From contig JALGQZ010000015.1 of NCBI GenBank assembly GCA_023105745.1, forward strand, positions 21,525,499 through 21,589,498: 64,000 nucleotides of DNA, given 5' to 3'. Origin of the DNA: Austropuccinia psidii (lineage: Eukaryota > Basidiomycota > Pucciniomycetes > Pucciniales > Sphaerophragmiaceae). Both the position numbers and the translations under genes were made by a program. The notes below the pieces were generated by a model. That model was not told the DNA's origin, searched no databases, and saw only the letters and a list, made by a program, of their open reading frames with translations. Position 1 is the stretch's first letter. The number at the start of each line of letters is the position of its first letter. Positions 38,354 through 49,211 of this stretch are shown piece by piece.

Positions 38354-41300
38354 TTACTTTGTAATATTGGTGTTTCTAGTGTGTCTGAATCTCCTCAGGA
38401 GTTTGGTGGCTTCTGGTATATCTTTCTCTTCTAACCATTCATCTTCACAAGTTGGGTCACTGTACCTAACAAGGTATTCCCTTACTTTCTTGGTTCTTAA
38501 TTTCCTTTCTTTAAGAACTTTGGTTATTTTCTTAGTACCAGATGTCTCAATAGGAGGTATAACTTGGGGAATCTTATTCCTCAAGGGAAATTTCTCAGCA
38601 TCACTAGATTTGTATGGCTTTATCAAGCTTACTGGAAATGTAGGGTGCTTATTGCTAAGTTCTTCAGATAACTCTACTTCAACAGCATTTTCTCCATGGA
38701 GGGCCTTAATCACAAAAGGTCCTGCAAAGGAGTCTTTTAACTTTTTACATCCTTTGATGTTATTGAAGTTAGTGGTGGATACAAGAACTAGGTCCCCCAC
38801 TTTGAAATCTGGAGTTGCATGAGATTTATCCCATTTGTCTTTAGAATATGCAAAAGAGTCCTCCATGCATCTCACTGCATGCTTTCTAGCTTTGTCTAGC
38901 ATTCCTTTGAAGCTAGCAGCTGTGGGATGTATTTCAATTAAGTCTTTCCTCAAGGAATCTTGGGGTAACTTGGGGTTCCATCCTTTTTCTAGAATAGCAG
39001 GAGTCTGATTGGTACTGGAATGGATTGATGTTTTATATGCTAATTCCAGTGCTGGTAACAGAGTACACCAATCATGGGTAAATCCATCACAATCTTTGAA
39101 TTCAAGGCCATATGCACAAAATCTTCTCACCATGTCCTCTAAGGTTTGGATCATTCTTTCAGCCAGACCATCAGTTTGTGGGTGGTAGGCTGTAGAGAAA
39201 GACAGTTTTGTGCCAAATAATTGGTGAAGATTTGTCCATAGAGCTGAAGTGAATTTGGGATCTCTATCACTGATGATATTTGTAAATATCCCAGTCCATG
39301 ACACTACTCTATTCCATATCAGAAGAGCTGTATCCATGGCTGTATCATCTTTGTGACATGGTAAAAAGATTGGAGTTTTACTGAATCTGTCCACAATTAC
39401 TAGGCAAGCATTATAGCTCCTGTCACCTCCTGGTGGTAGGCCAGTTACCCAATCCATATGGACAATTTCCCAAGGTCTGTTTGGTTCTTGGATTTTCATC
39501 ATATTTCCAAGTCTTTTGCCAGTGGATTTATTTGCCTTTTGGCATCTGTCACAGGTTTTGCAATATTCTGCAACATCTTTTTGCCACATTGGCCACCATA
39601 TGCAGGTCTTTACTTTCTCTCTTGTTCTGTCCTCAGAAAGATGTCCTGAAAAGGGACTATCATGGCATTCTTTCAGTACAAGATTGATTAATGACCTGTC
39701 TACAACTGTCATGACACATGTGTGCTTGGTTCTGTGGTAAATTATACCATCCAGTAGGTGAAATCTCCCTTCATTATAAGATTTTCTCCATACTTCATCC
39801 AAGGCATGTATTAGAGAGTTGTCTTTACAGTCTTTGTTAAGTAATTGGCATAAGATGCTACAATTCTTATCTTGAGTGTAACTATTTCTGACTTCTTCAA
39901 AGAAGGTGGTGTTCAAGTCTGTAACACTTATTCCTTCTATTGGAATTTGTGGTGAAGCTTCTTCTGGAACATAAGCAGGATTATCAATGTTATTTGGTAA
40001 TGGCCATCTGCTTAGTCCATCTGCATTATTATGAATATTCCCATCCTTATGAACAATAGTCATATTGTCTCTGTATTCTTGTATGGCTATTTGCCATCTG
40101 AGCATGTGTCTGTTAGGTGTTTTCATGTTCAAAAGTGATTTCACAGCTGTACAATCTGTTATTACTTCAAAAACACATCCCTCTAAGAAATAGTTCAATT
40201 TCTCTAAGGCCCAGACAAGGCATAGACATTCCATTTGACTTGCTCCATATCTGGCTTCAGTTGGTTTGATTTGCCTGGATATGAAACATATTGGTCCTTC
40301 TACAGGTTTGTCATTTATGATCTGAACTTGGTGAAGTGCAGCACCTAGTCCATCCCCTGATGCATCAATATACAGTTTGAAAGGCAATTTAAAGTCTGGC
40401 ATCAGTAAGAGTGGAGCAGTGGTCAATGCGTCTCTTAGAGACTCAAAAGCTTTGACTCTGTCAACAGTCATCTCAAATACTGTGTCTTTGTCACACAACT
40501 TATAAAGTGGTCTTGCTATGGATGCAAAGTCTTTAATGTGTTGCCTGTAATATCCTGCAAAACCTAAGAATGACTGAATTTCCTTCTTATTCTGAGGCAT
40601 GGGTTTTAGCAATACTGCTGCAACTTTGTTTTTATCAATTCCAAGGGACAAACCAGATACAACATGTCCTAGTGCCTTAAGTTCTTTAAATCCAAAATGA
40701 CATTTCTTCAAGGAGATTTTCATGTTTACTGATTGGATTTTTGTCAAAACTCTTGATAATCTGTACATGTGCTCCTCCCAAGTCTTTGAACAGATAATAA
40801 TGTCATCAATGTAAATGATTAACCATCCCTCTGAGAGTTCTTCAGGGAAGATTTCATTCATCATTCTTTGGAAGTGTGAAGGTGCATTTTTGATACCAAA
40901 GGGCATCCTTAAGTATTCATACACTCCACAATGAACAATAATTCTCAAGTATTTTCTTGCTCTTGGTGTTACCACATTTTGATGGAATCCTTTAAGGGCA
41001 TCCATAGTGGTTATATACACTGCTTGAGATATTTGAGTAAGGGCAATTTGGATTTTTGGTATTGGGTATCTGTCTGGAACAGTGTAAGTGTTCAGAGCTC
41101 TAAAGTCCCCAACCATTCTGGATTTTCCATTATGCCACGCCACTATGACTGGTGTAGTTATTTCTACTTCCTCATTGTGGCCTACTTTTCTTATTACACC
41201 AAGGTCTAGAAGTTCTTTGATATGAATTTCTAGAGCTTCTCTTGATTTTGGACTTGCTGGATAAGCAGGTCTTCTTAAGAGTGGTGGATAAGGTCTCTCA

Positions 41301-42033
41301 ATGTTAAGAATGATGTCAACTTCATGACCAATAATTGCTCCCGGGGGTTCTTTGTCTGTAGCAAATGCTCCTCTGTGGTCATACAAAAGGGAAGAAAGTT
41401 CATTTTCTTGCTTATCAGTCAGATGAAGGCTTATTTCAGCCTCATTTAACTGTTCAGACTTGAATTTCTCTAACTCTAAGTTGACTGGTGATACTTTGTT
41501 TACTGTAATTTGTCTTTTAAAGGGTAAAAAGGCAAATTTCTGGCGCTTATTGTCTCCAATTGTAAAGTATCTGTCTTTGTTATTATGTAAATCTATCCCA
41601 TACATGATTAAATAGTCATTTCCCAATATAAAATGGGTACTAGAGCAATTTTCCATAACAACAAATTCAACTGTGATCCTTAAATTCCCATTTATGTGTG
41701 GGAATATGACATTGGTCTCAAAGATTCCTAATGCTTTCATTGGGTTACTTGCACTGTTGAATTTTATACGATCAATTGGTAACAATTGGTCTTCAAAATT
41801 TGGTACACAAGTCTTAAGAAAAGATTTTCCAACACAAGAGCAGAAGGCTCCTGGGTCAAGCAAAAGTTTGGTGGGTTTGTTGTCAATCACCACTTCTGTT
41901 ATACAGGAGTTACCAGCTGTATAACCTTTTCCTCTGTTTGGTTTTGTCTTCATAAGTTGTGCATCTTGAACTTTTGATAAATCAACTTGACCATTGCTCA
42001 ATTGTGTAAGTGGGAATAAGATTCCATGATGTC
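38354..42033 (-). CDS. C-family Pol polyprotein (PR-RT-RH-IN-chromodomain)
   Basis: This copies and integrates the element. Residues are numbered from the TTG at 42001. The protease motif at 49-52 is DPGA instead of D-S/T-G-A. Reverse transcriptase spans about 235-430 with MPFGIKNAP and YIDD at 397-400. RNase H is about 540-665 (D546, D616, D661). Integrase has an HHCC finger (H780, H787, C817, C820) and the DD35E triad D850, D912, E948, with exactly 35 residues between the last two. The chromodomain is about 1156-1206 ([14 protein letters not shown]). No ATG start is evident. The frame opens after a TGA about 34 nt before the gag stop and lies at -1 to gag. In the A family gag and pol share one frame. 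Confidence 0.95.
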
Positions 42034-44277
42034 AAAAGTGGCATTGATATTTTCTATGTCTTTTGAAGATTCAGAGAATATGGATGACTTATCATCTGAA
42101 TTGTCTTCAATTATGTCTTCTTTTTCAACATCTGGTTCTTTTTCAATGTCAATTTCATTGATTTTCCCCCTTTTTGGACATGTATTGGCTAAATGGGTGG
42201 TGCTTTGGCAAATATGGCATTTTCTGACTGTATCTGCAGATTTATATCTAATATTACTAGAATTTTCTTTGGGGTTTTTGTCCACAGAATCTTTCCAAGG
42301 TGTATTAAACCTTGTTTTAAGATTCACCCTACTAGAACCAATTTTGGTTCTGGTGGTTACTTCTTCTAGTATATTGATAATATCTTCTGCTGAAGATTGT
42401 TCAGTAGTCCTGCTTTTGACAGCATGCTCCAAGTCACCTCCACATTGTCTCAGAATTTTTCTATGGATCATAAATTCTGACATGTCAGGATATAATGCTG
42501 TTAATCTGTCCTTTTGTTGGCAAAACCATGGTAAAGCTTTGTCTTTATCAGCATTAAATTTGGCAGATTCAAAGGCTGTTTCAACTTTAAACCTCCAAGC
42601 ATCATTTGCCCATTTGTTGATGATTTGGGTTTTCCACCAAGTCCAACTCTGGTGTCCATGTGCTTGTCTTATTTTGATGTACCATCTGTGAGCTGATCTG
42701 GTAAACAAGGTGTTAAACCTGGCTGTTACCAATCTGTCTGGTAATTCAAAATCCTCTTTGATCATGTCAATACCTCTAATGAATTCCATATGGTCATACT
42801 CTCCTTCACCACTGAAGTGAGGCCATTCTTTAAGTTTTGGAACTTCTTTCAAGAGTGCTTGGCCCATTGATGGTTCCAAGTTATGAAAAGAAGTGGATAA
42901 TTCATTTTTTAATTGTGAATTATCAGGATCCAATACTTGTGGATTTGAAATTCTTGTGCCCTCATTTTGATTTAGAGGTGTAGACATTCTTGGTAAGGTG
43001 TTCAGTAATTGTTCAATCTCATTCATTTTACTGTTGCTACACCTTTGGGAATTTCTGTATTCATGTTGGAAGCTTTGTATTAAATTTATTACTTCAATTT
43101 TATACATGTCTTCTTTATGTGTAAGTTCTTGCCATAACTCTGTCTGTCTTGTATTATCAGCAGTGACTTGATTCAATTTCATTGATAATTTTGATACTTC
43201 TTCTTGTAAAGCATCAAAACACTTTTTCAAGGCAATGGTATATGTCTTTACTTCAGTAAATGAATTTGAAATGTCATCAAGGACTTTCTTGTTATCTGTC
43301 TTGATAATATTTATGGCTTGTTTAATTCTTGTTTCAATTATGTCATCAATATTGAATTTAGAATATTTATCTGTTAATTCTTTAATAATGGCAGATTGTT
43401 CATTTATTTTATTGTTAGAAGAATTATCATTATTGGAATTTTTAATTGTTCTCAAAACTTTTTCAAAACACATAAGTGTTTCATTAATTTGGCACAGACT
43501 CAGGTTGTTTGTTTTAATGTTGTTACAAATGGTGTCATTTTTATCAGAAAGATGTTTTTTCACGTCATTTATAGCATTATACAACTCTGGGATGGAATCA
43601 AATATGTCAGAAATCATTTCTGGAACCTTAATCTGGCTTCCTCCTTCTTCTGTAATTCCATCATGGTTCTGGCCATCTGAAATACATTTTCCATGGCATA
43701 CTGCTGAATCTTTGGGATTCTGTAGCCCTGGCTGTAAGGTTTTGGGGCTGGTGCCTTCCCTTTGCCCTTGTTTGGAGTTTGTGGCTGCTTTTTCACATTG
43801 GAATTGCTGCTGCTGGCCACTGGGGCTGTTTTTGGCACTGGTTTGGCTGGTGGAGGGTTGTTTTTCCTCCATTCTAGTGTCAAAAGCATCATGTTTTTCT
43901 TCTCCATCAATGGATGCCATCCATTGAGCAATTTGCAAGTGTTGGGATGGCCCAAGAATTTTCTTACTGTCAGGTAAGAATTCATGCAATTCTTCCACAG
44001 GTCTGCAAGGATCTGGTACTCCTTGAATTGGAGTGCATTGTTGTATGCACTGTGGCTGGCTTTGTATATGTCCACAGAGGCTTGTTGTGGCGGTGTCAGC
44101 TCTTTTTGAAGGTAAAATGGTATTATCAGCTTCAGAATGACCCATTTTAGTTGTTTGGAAGTCATCAACTGACCCTTTTCCTTCTGTACCTGGTTGGCCT
44201 CTGCCATAATCACGTCTATTACCTTTTTGGGAGCTGCTTGAGGGGTTGTAGCTGGCTCCTGACCTGGTTGAAGGCAT
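41998..44277 (-). CDS. C-family Gag
   Basis: 759 codons from ATG 44277 ([10 protein letters not shown]) to TGA 41998, uninterrupted. The Q/S/T-rich N-terminal region overlaps the +1 frame. A long coiled-coil-prone Asn/Lys/Ile-rich middle follows (about residues 225-420). The capsid core has [27 protein letters not shown] and [17 protein letters not shown] zinc knuckle, [14 protein letters not shown], is at 687-700, followed by an acidic tail. The stop overlaps the start of the usable Pol frame. Comparison with A (TTACCACAG versus TTACACAA here) suggests that a single lost C separates Gag from Pol in this copy. Programmed -1 frameshifting is the alternative. Confidence 0.93.
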   Translation of the reverse strand: MPSTRSGASYNPSSSSQKGNRRDYGRGQPGTEGKGSVDDFQTTKMGHSEADNTILPSKRADTATTSLCGHIQSQPQCIQQCTPIQGVPDPCRPVEELHEFLPDSKKILGPSQHLQIAQWMASIDGEEKHDAFDTRMEEKQPSTSQTSAKNSPSGQQQQFQCEKAATNSKQGQREGTSPKTLQPGLQNPKDSAVCHGKCISDGQNHDGITEEGGSQIKVPEMISDIFDSIPELYNAINDVKKHLSDKNDTICNNIKTNNLSLCQINETLMCFEKVLRTIKNSNNDNSSNNKINEQSAIIKELTDKYSKFNIDDIIETRIKQAINIIKTDNKKVLDDISNSFTEVKTYTIALKKCFDALQEEVSKLSMKLNQVTADNTRQTELWQELTHKEDMYKIEVINLIQSFQHEYRNSQRCSNSKMNEIEQLLNTLPRMSTPLNQNEGTRISNPQVLDPDNSQLKNELSTSFHNLEPSMGQALLKEVPKLKEWPHFSGEGEYDHMEFIRGIDMIKEDFELPDRLVTARFNTLFTRSAHRWYIKIRQAHGHQSWTWWKTQIINKWANDAWRFKVETAFESAKFNADKDKALPWFCQQKDRLTALYPDMSEFMIHRKILRQCGGDLEHAVKSRTTEQSSAEDIINILEEVTTRTKIGSSRVNLKTRFNTPWKDSVDKNPKENSSNIRYKSADTVRKCHICQSTTHLANTCPKRGKINEIDIEKEPDVEKEDIIEDNSDDKSSIFSESSKDIENINATFDIMESYSHLHN

Positions 44278-44525
44278 AATTATGGTTAAAAAAGGCTTAA
44301 AATAGTATTTTTACGTCAAAAACTTACTATTGGCCAAATTTTTGGCTTTCTGAAGTGTATTACTTATATCCAAGTTGATTAATTCAGAAGATATTGGTTC
44401 AGGTTGATTATTTTGAGTCACAATAACAGTACTATTATGATCAGAATTAACAGTACTGGCAGGGATAATGCTGGTTACTGTTGAGGCTGTTTCAATGTTT
44501 TCTTGTCTTACCACGTTGTCAGACA
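43614..44525 (-). CDS. C overlapping +1-frame ORF (protein X), predicted spliced gene
   Basis: Predicted exons are 44525-44328 and 44263-43614, with no stop in either. The second exon overlaps gag at +1 and ends at the same alignment position as in A. Visible features: QQASVDIYK, a Trp/Cys-containing [11 protein letters not shown] segment, LLNGWHP, then a Pro/Ala/Ser/Lys linker ([11 protein letters not shown]), then [18 protein letters not shown] and a charged helix-like tail. The first exon lacks an ATG. A good acceptor (TTTTAG|TGTCT) precedes it, so an earlier exon, perhaps in the LTR, would have to supply the start. Family and function are unknown. An alternative is that X fuses to Gag by a -1 shift. 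Confidence 0.55.
44264..44327 (-). other. Predicted 64-nt intron containing the C gag ATG
   Basis: On the minus strand the donor is ATA|GTAAGT (GT at 44327-44326) and the acceptor CAACCAG ends at 44264. A TTTAAC branch-like motif lies between, and the gag ATG (44277-44275) is inside. Splicing joins the upstream frame, ending on one base, exactly into the +1 frame. The donor is close to consensus. Confidence 0.55.
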
Positions 44526-44728
44526 CTAAAATTAATGAAAAAGCCAATTAATTAAGTAAAAAAAAGGTTATTTCAAAAAAGAAATAAAAATATAAGCCTC
44601 ACTTATAATATGAAAAAAAAATATTTTTTAAGGATTTTTTTGGATTATAAGTATTTTTTATATGTTTTTAAATTTTTCAATATAAGAAAAAAGATTTAAA
44701 AAGAGTAAAAAAATATGTCACAGGTAAA
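44526..44728 (-). other. C leader
   Basis: AT-rich leader between the primer-binding site and the predicted exon, with no ATG on the minus strand that I could find. It ends in a T-rich tract and TTTTAG (AG at 44527-44526), a good 3' splice site. Confidence 0.45.
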
Positions 44729-44750
44729 ATATCACGGCTGTGCCCCCAAA
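44729..44750 (-). other. C primer-binding site
   Basis: On the minus strand TTTGGGGGCACAGCCGTGAT follows the 5' LTR end directly. It shares TTTGGGGGC and GCCGTGAT with the A site and differs in between, so a related but different tRNA, or a decayed match, is implied. Confidence 0.7.
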
Positions 44751-46593
44751 TGTAAGGTGTGGATATGAAACTTTGATTAAAAATCAAGTACTTTTCCTGT
44801 CCTCAAAATTTGTATAAGGTAAAAATCAATTAAAAATAGTATGAAATATTATTTTTAAGAGAAAACACGCCAATTTTATTGTTTATAACTTTATTAGTAT
44901 AAAACAATAATATTATAAAAATTTATTGTTTTACCAACAATAAAAATTTATCCAAAAAATACTCTACAAGAGATATTTTAAGGCTACAAAAGAAATTTCT
45001 TCAAGAGCAATTTCAATTGGAATTAATTGAGCAAAGAACTGCAAGCAATTAATTAAAGAACAAAGTCTTTAAAAAGGATATTAAAGAGAAAACATGCCCA
45101 AAAGTGACCAGAGTGAATTTGGAAACAAAGTGACAAAGTTTACAGTGATGAAAGATGCTTTAATTCACTTTTGGGGTGGTTCAGGGGTAAAAATGATTAT
45201 AAGAGTTACAAACAATGATTATAATGATTTTTTCACGTGGTTAAAAGGATTAAAATGATTTTTAAAAATGGTGGTTGGAATCTTTGATTGATTGGTTTAA
45301 CAGTGTTTAAACTAATTAATAAAAGGAAAAGATTCTAACATGAAGAGAAAAGTGGGGCAAAGAAGACATTCTTTTATAGCCATCAATTCTCTTACTCCAA
45401 AAGTAAAATTTACTCTTGTCAGTCGTGAAAAACAGTCTGACAACAGAAAAGCCAATTATGGCATCATTGAACCCTGGTTTAGACTAAAAAGGGCTGGTTT
45501 AAGCCATTTTTAGCCATTTTTAGCCATTTTAGACCCTTAAATCAGCCATTACTATAGCAATACCAGGCCTAGAGCCTTCAAAACACGTCAGAATGTGTGT
45601 CAGAGGCGTAGAAACCAGTTAAAACTGTTTTTATTATGATTGTTTTATCTTAAGGGTAGTTTTACCTTCTTGGCAACAGCTAAAACTACCCCAGTTGGTA
45701 TCAAAACCTCATCATCAATTGAGTCCACAGACCCTGTAACTCAATTCCAGGCCAAAAGTGATGAACTTTTGCGTGAATTTTGACATCCCACGCCTGTCAG
45801 CACGGATTTTGGGGGTCTAGCTCCCCCTTAGAGCTGGAGTTCCTTTCCCCCCCCCAAATTTAATCTTTCCAATTTATTTTTCCTTTAATTCCTCATCATG
45901 TATTATACTTATAATTTACACATGTAATTCAATTCAATTGTACAGTACAATACAGTAATAATTGACACCTCATATGTAAATCAAAGTTCACTTATGTAAT
46001 ACACGCGCACATTTTGACATTTCAATTGAATTCAATTGAAAATACTTTAATTCCTCATAACTTCTAAACTAAACACAACACCTCAATTTTAACACAAAAA
46101 TTGATGGTTAACACCACATGTGGTGTGAATTAAATTAAGGTTTTGAGGATTTTCAACTTTTGTATTGAAAATACTAAAAACTTAATTTAAGCTTATTTAG
46201 AGTTGAGTTACAAAAATTTCACTCAGAGGTGACCCCACCTGATTTTTTATGAGGAATCCAATGGTGAAATAAAATTTATATGTTTATTTATTGGATAAAA
46301 AGTTATAATAAATTTTATTTAACTTTTTTCCAAATTTATTTATTTTTTCACAATTTTGTTAAAATTTCATTTTTACTTAAATTTTTCAAGTATAAATGTA
46401 ATTTTATATTTACAAAATTCAAAGTAATTTTATTTTTAAATTATAATTAATTTTTTATTTTTAATATAATTTTATATTTATATTTTTTTATTTTTATTTT
46501 AATAATATAAATAAATTTATTTTATTTATATTAATATGTTATTTTTTATATTTGTGGTCTTTTGGGTATATGAAATTACCTCTAAGGCTCACA
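44751..46593 (-). repeat. C-family 5' LTR
   Basis: 1843 bp. On the minus strand it reads TGTGAGCC to CCTTACA. This copy would drive transcription of the element. Confidence 0.96.
45372..45379 (-). promoter_or_regulatory. TATA box of the C 5' LTR
   Basis: On the minus strand GCTATAAAAGAATG is a near-consensus TATA element. The same sequence is at 37111-37118 in the 3' LTR. A variant, ACTATATAAGAATG, is in the solo LTR near 17757. Conservation across copies supports it as the core promoter; the start site is not determined. Confidence 0.6.
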
Positions 46594-49076
46594 TGAATTA
46601 TCAGAGGGATGGTTAATCATTTATATTGATGACATTATAATTTGTTCAGAAATCTGGCAATTACATTTAGAGAGACTTTCATTAGTACTTAAGAAAATTC
46701 TACAAGTGAACATGAAAATTTCTCTTAAAAATTGTAATTTTGGGTTTCATGAGTTAAACGCTCTAGGACATGTAGTCTCAGGACTAAGCCCTGGTGTTTA
46801 TAGGAACAAATTGGCTGCAGTTTACTGAAACAAATTCCCCAGAACAAAAAATAAATGATGTCCTTCTTAGGGTTTGCCAGTTATTACAGGCAACACCTTA
46901 AAGATTTTGCAATCCATGCCAGATCATTATACAGAATTTGTGATCAACAAACTGTTTTTTAAATGACACAGGAGAGAATTCAAGCATATGATAAAATCAA
47001 GTATGCCTTGACCAATGCACCATTATTACTGATGCCAGACTGGAAACTTCCTTTCAAGCTGTATATTGATGCATGTGGTGAAGGTTTGGGAGCTGCTCTG
47101 CATCAAGTTCAAATTGTCAATGACAAGCCTTATGAAGGTCCAATTTGTTTCATTTCAAGACAAATTAAACCTACTGAGGCCAGATATGGAGCTAGCCAAA
47201 TGGAGTGCCTTTGCCTTGTTTGGGCTCTGGAAAAACTTGATTACTATCTTGATGGTAGTGTGTTTGAAGTAATTACTGATTGTAATGCAGTAAGATCACT
47301 TCTTAACATGAAAACTCCAAACAGACACATGTTAAGATGGCAGATTGCTTTACAGGAGTATAGAGGCAATATGACCATAGTACATAAAGCTGGAAATATT
47401 CATAAGAATGCTGATGGCTTAAGTAGATGGGCATTACCCAATATACCTGAAAGTCCCGCCTATGTTCCTACAAGTGCAGAACCTCAAATCCCAATTGAAG
47501 TAATTAACATCACAGATGTGGGAACAGAATTCTTTGAGGAAGTTAGAGAAAGCTATAAGCAAGATAAAAATTGCCATATACTTACTGCTCTACTTGACAA
47601 AGATTGCAAAGATGCAGCATTGGCTAATTCTCTGGATGATATTTGGAAAACATCTTATGATAGTGGAAGATTCCATTTGTTTGATGGTATACTATATCAT
47701 AGATCTAAACACACATGTGTCATTGTTCTATTTAGTAGAATGTTGATTAACACAATACTACTAGAATGCCATGGTAACATTTATTCTGGACATCTGTCTG
47801 AAGACAGAAAAATGGAAAGAATTAAGACATGTGCCTGGTGGCAATCTTGGAGAAAAGATGTCATTGAGTACTGTCATAGTTGTGATAGATGCCAGAAAGC
47901 CAATAAAGCTACTGGTAAAAGATTTGGTCTGATGATCCATATCCAAGAACCAAGTACCCCATGGGAAGTGGTTCACATGGATTGGGTAACTGCATTACCA
48001 CCTGGAGGTGATGAAATTTACAATTCATGTCTTGTTATTTTAGACATATATAGCAAAACACCAATCTTTTTACCATGTCACAAAGATTACACAGCTATGG
48101 ATACAGCTCTTTTGATCTGGAATAGAGTAATATCCCATACTGGTCTCTTTAAAAACATCATTAGTGACAGAGACCCAGAATTTACATCAGCCTTATGGAC
48201 TAATTTACATAAGCTTTTGGGTACAAAATTATCATTCTCAACAGCATACCATCCACAAACAGATGGGTTGACAGAAAGAATGATTCAAACCCTTGAGGAC
48301 ATAATCAGAAGATTTTGTGCTTATGGCCTGGAGTTTAAAGATTCTGATGGCTTTACCCATGATTGGTGTACTCTTATACCAGCATTGGAATTAGCCTACA
48401 AGACCTCCATCCATGCTTCAACAGGCAAGACCCCTGCAATGTTGGAAAAAGGATGGAACCCCAAACTTCCAATTGATACTTTGAAGAAAGATCTGGTTGA
48501 CATTAATCCAACTGCTTCAAGCTTTATACTATTGCTTGATAAAGTGAGCATCATGCAAATCAGAGCATGAATGATGCCTTTGAATATGCTAAGCAGAAAT
48601 GGGATAAAAGTCATAAAACCCCAGAATTCAAAGTAGGGGACTTGATACTAGTTTCAACCTTGAACTTTAATAATATTAAAGGTCCAAAGAAATTGAAAGA
48701 TTCCTTTTCAGGACCATTTATTATTAAAGCCCTTCATGGGATAAATGCAGTACAAGTAGAACTGTCAGGAGAACTGGAAAATAAACATCCAACTTTCCCT
48801 GTCAGTCTAGTAAAGCATTACACTTCAAGTGATAAGGAATTATTTCTTTTAAGAAATGAAACACCCTTAGAAGTACCCCCACTAGATATAAGTGAGGAGA
48901 AAAAGGTACTAAAAGTCTGGAAAGAAAGAAGACTCAGGGGAAGAAATGAAAGAGAATACTTAGTCAGGTATAAAGATCCACAACATGAAGATGAATGGAT
49001 TGTAGAAAGCAAAATACCTGATTCCCAAAAGTTTCTCAGAAGATTCAGACATGAGAGAAGACCAATTGCTCAATAA
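46594..49076 (+). pseudogene. A-family pol, C-terminal half (RT end, RH, IN, chromodomain)
   Basis: It resumes after the TSD with [14 protein letters not shown], so the RT catalytic box is intact just right of the insertion. RNase H has [19 protein letters not shown] and NADG. Integrase spans about 47480-48540 with an HHCC finger ([14 protein letters not shown]) and the HMDW, SDRDP and TERM segments of the DDE triad. The chromodomain is at about 48895-49060 with a stop at 49074-49076. Defects: a one-base loss near 46825, TAA near 46851 and 46961 (both Glu in C), and a one-base loss near 48545 that splits the frame at 48570. Confidence 0.9.
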
Positions 49077-49194
49077 AAAGTTTTTATTGTGTGCTTTACA
49101 TACTTAAAAGTATAAATAGAGAGGTTGGACAGTGGATTATACCCCCCCCAAATAACTTGGGGGTCAACTACAAAAGAAAAATTGTGGTACAATT

Positions 49195-49211
49195 TTTTTA
49201 GTGGTAGGGAA
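49195..49211 (+). other. A polypurine tract
   Basis: TAGTGGTAGGGAA directly precedes the 3' LTR start TGTGAGCCTGTG. Confidence 0.7.

Larger units (their letters stand above)
36490..46593 (-). mobile_element. C-family Ty3/gypsy element, young and nearly intact
   Basis: A full element of 10.1 kb on the minus strand. Its 5' LTR is 44751-46593 and its 3' LTR 36490-38330. The TSD is a perfect TGAAT at 36485-36489 and 46594-46598. The LTRs differ at only a few places that I could find (four substitutions and a C-run of 7 versus 9). Gag (759 codons) and Pol (about 1215 codons) are open throughout. It is the most recent insertion in the window and the innermost layer of the nest. Confidence 0.97.

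Noticed and set aside
43235..43927. 230-codon plus-strand ORF opposite C gag
   Set aside because: It is an antisense shadow of Gag. Its composition follows from the Asn/Lys/Ile-rich gag codons.
44191..44225. GTAATAG...GGCAG, 22 nt, in C gag looks like a mini-intron that would also shift to the +1 frame
   Set aside because: It is far too short for a spliceosomal intron. The 64-nt intron just upstream explains the frame better.
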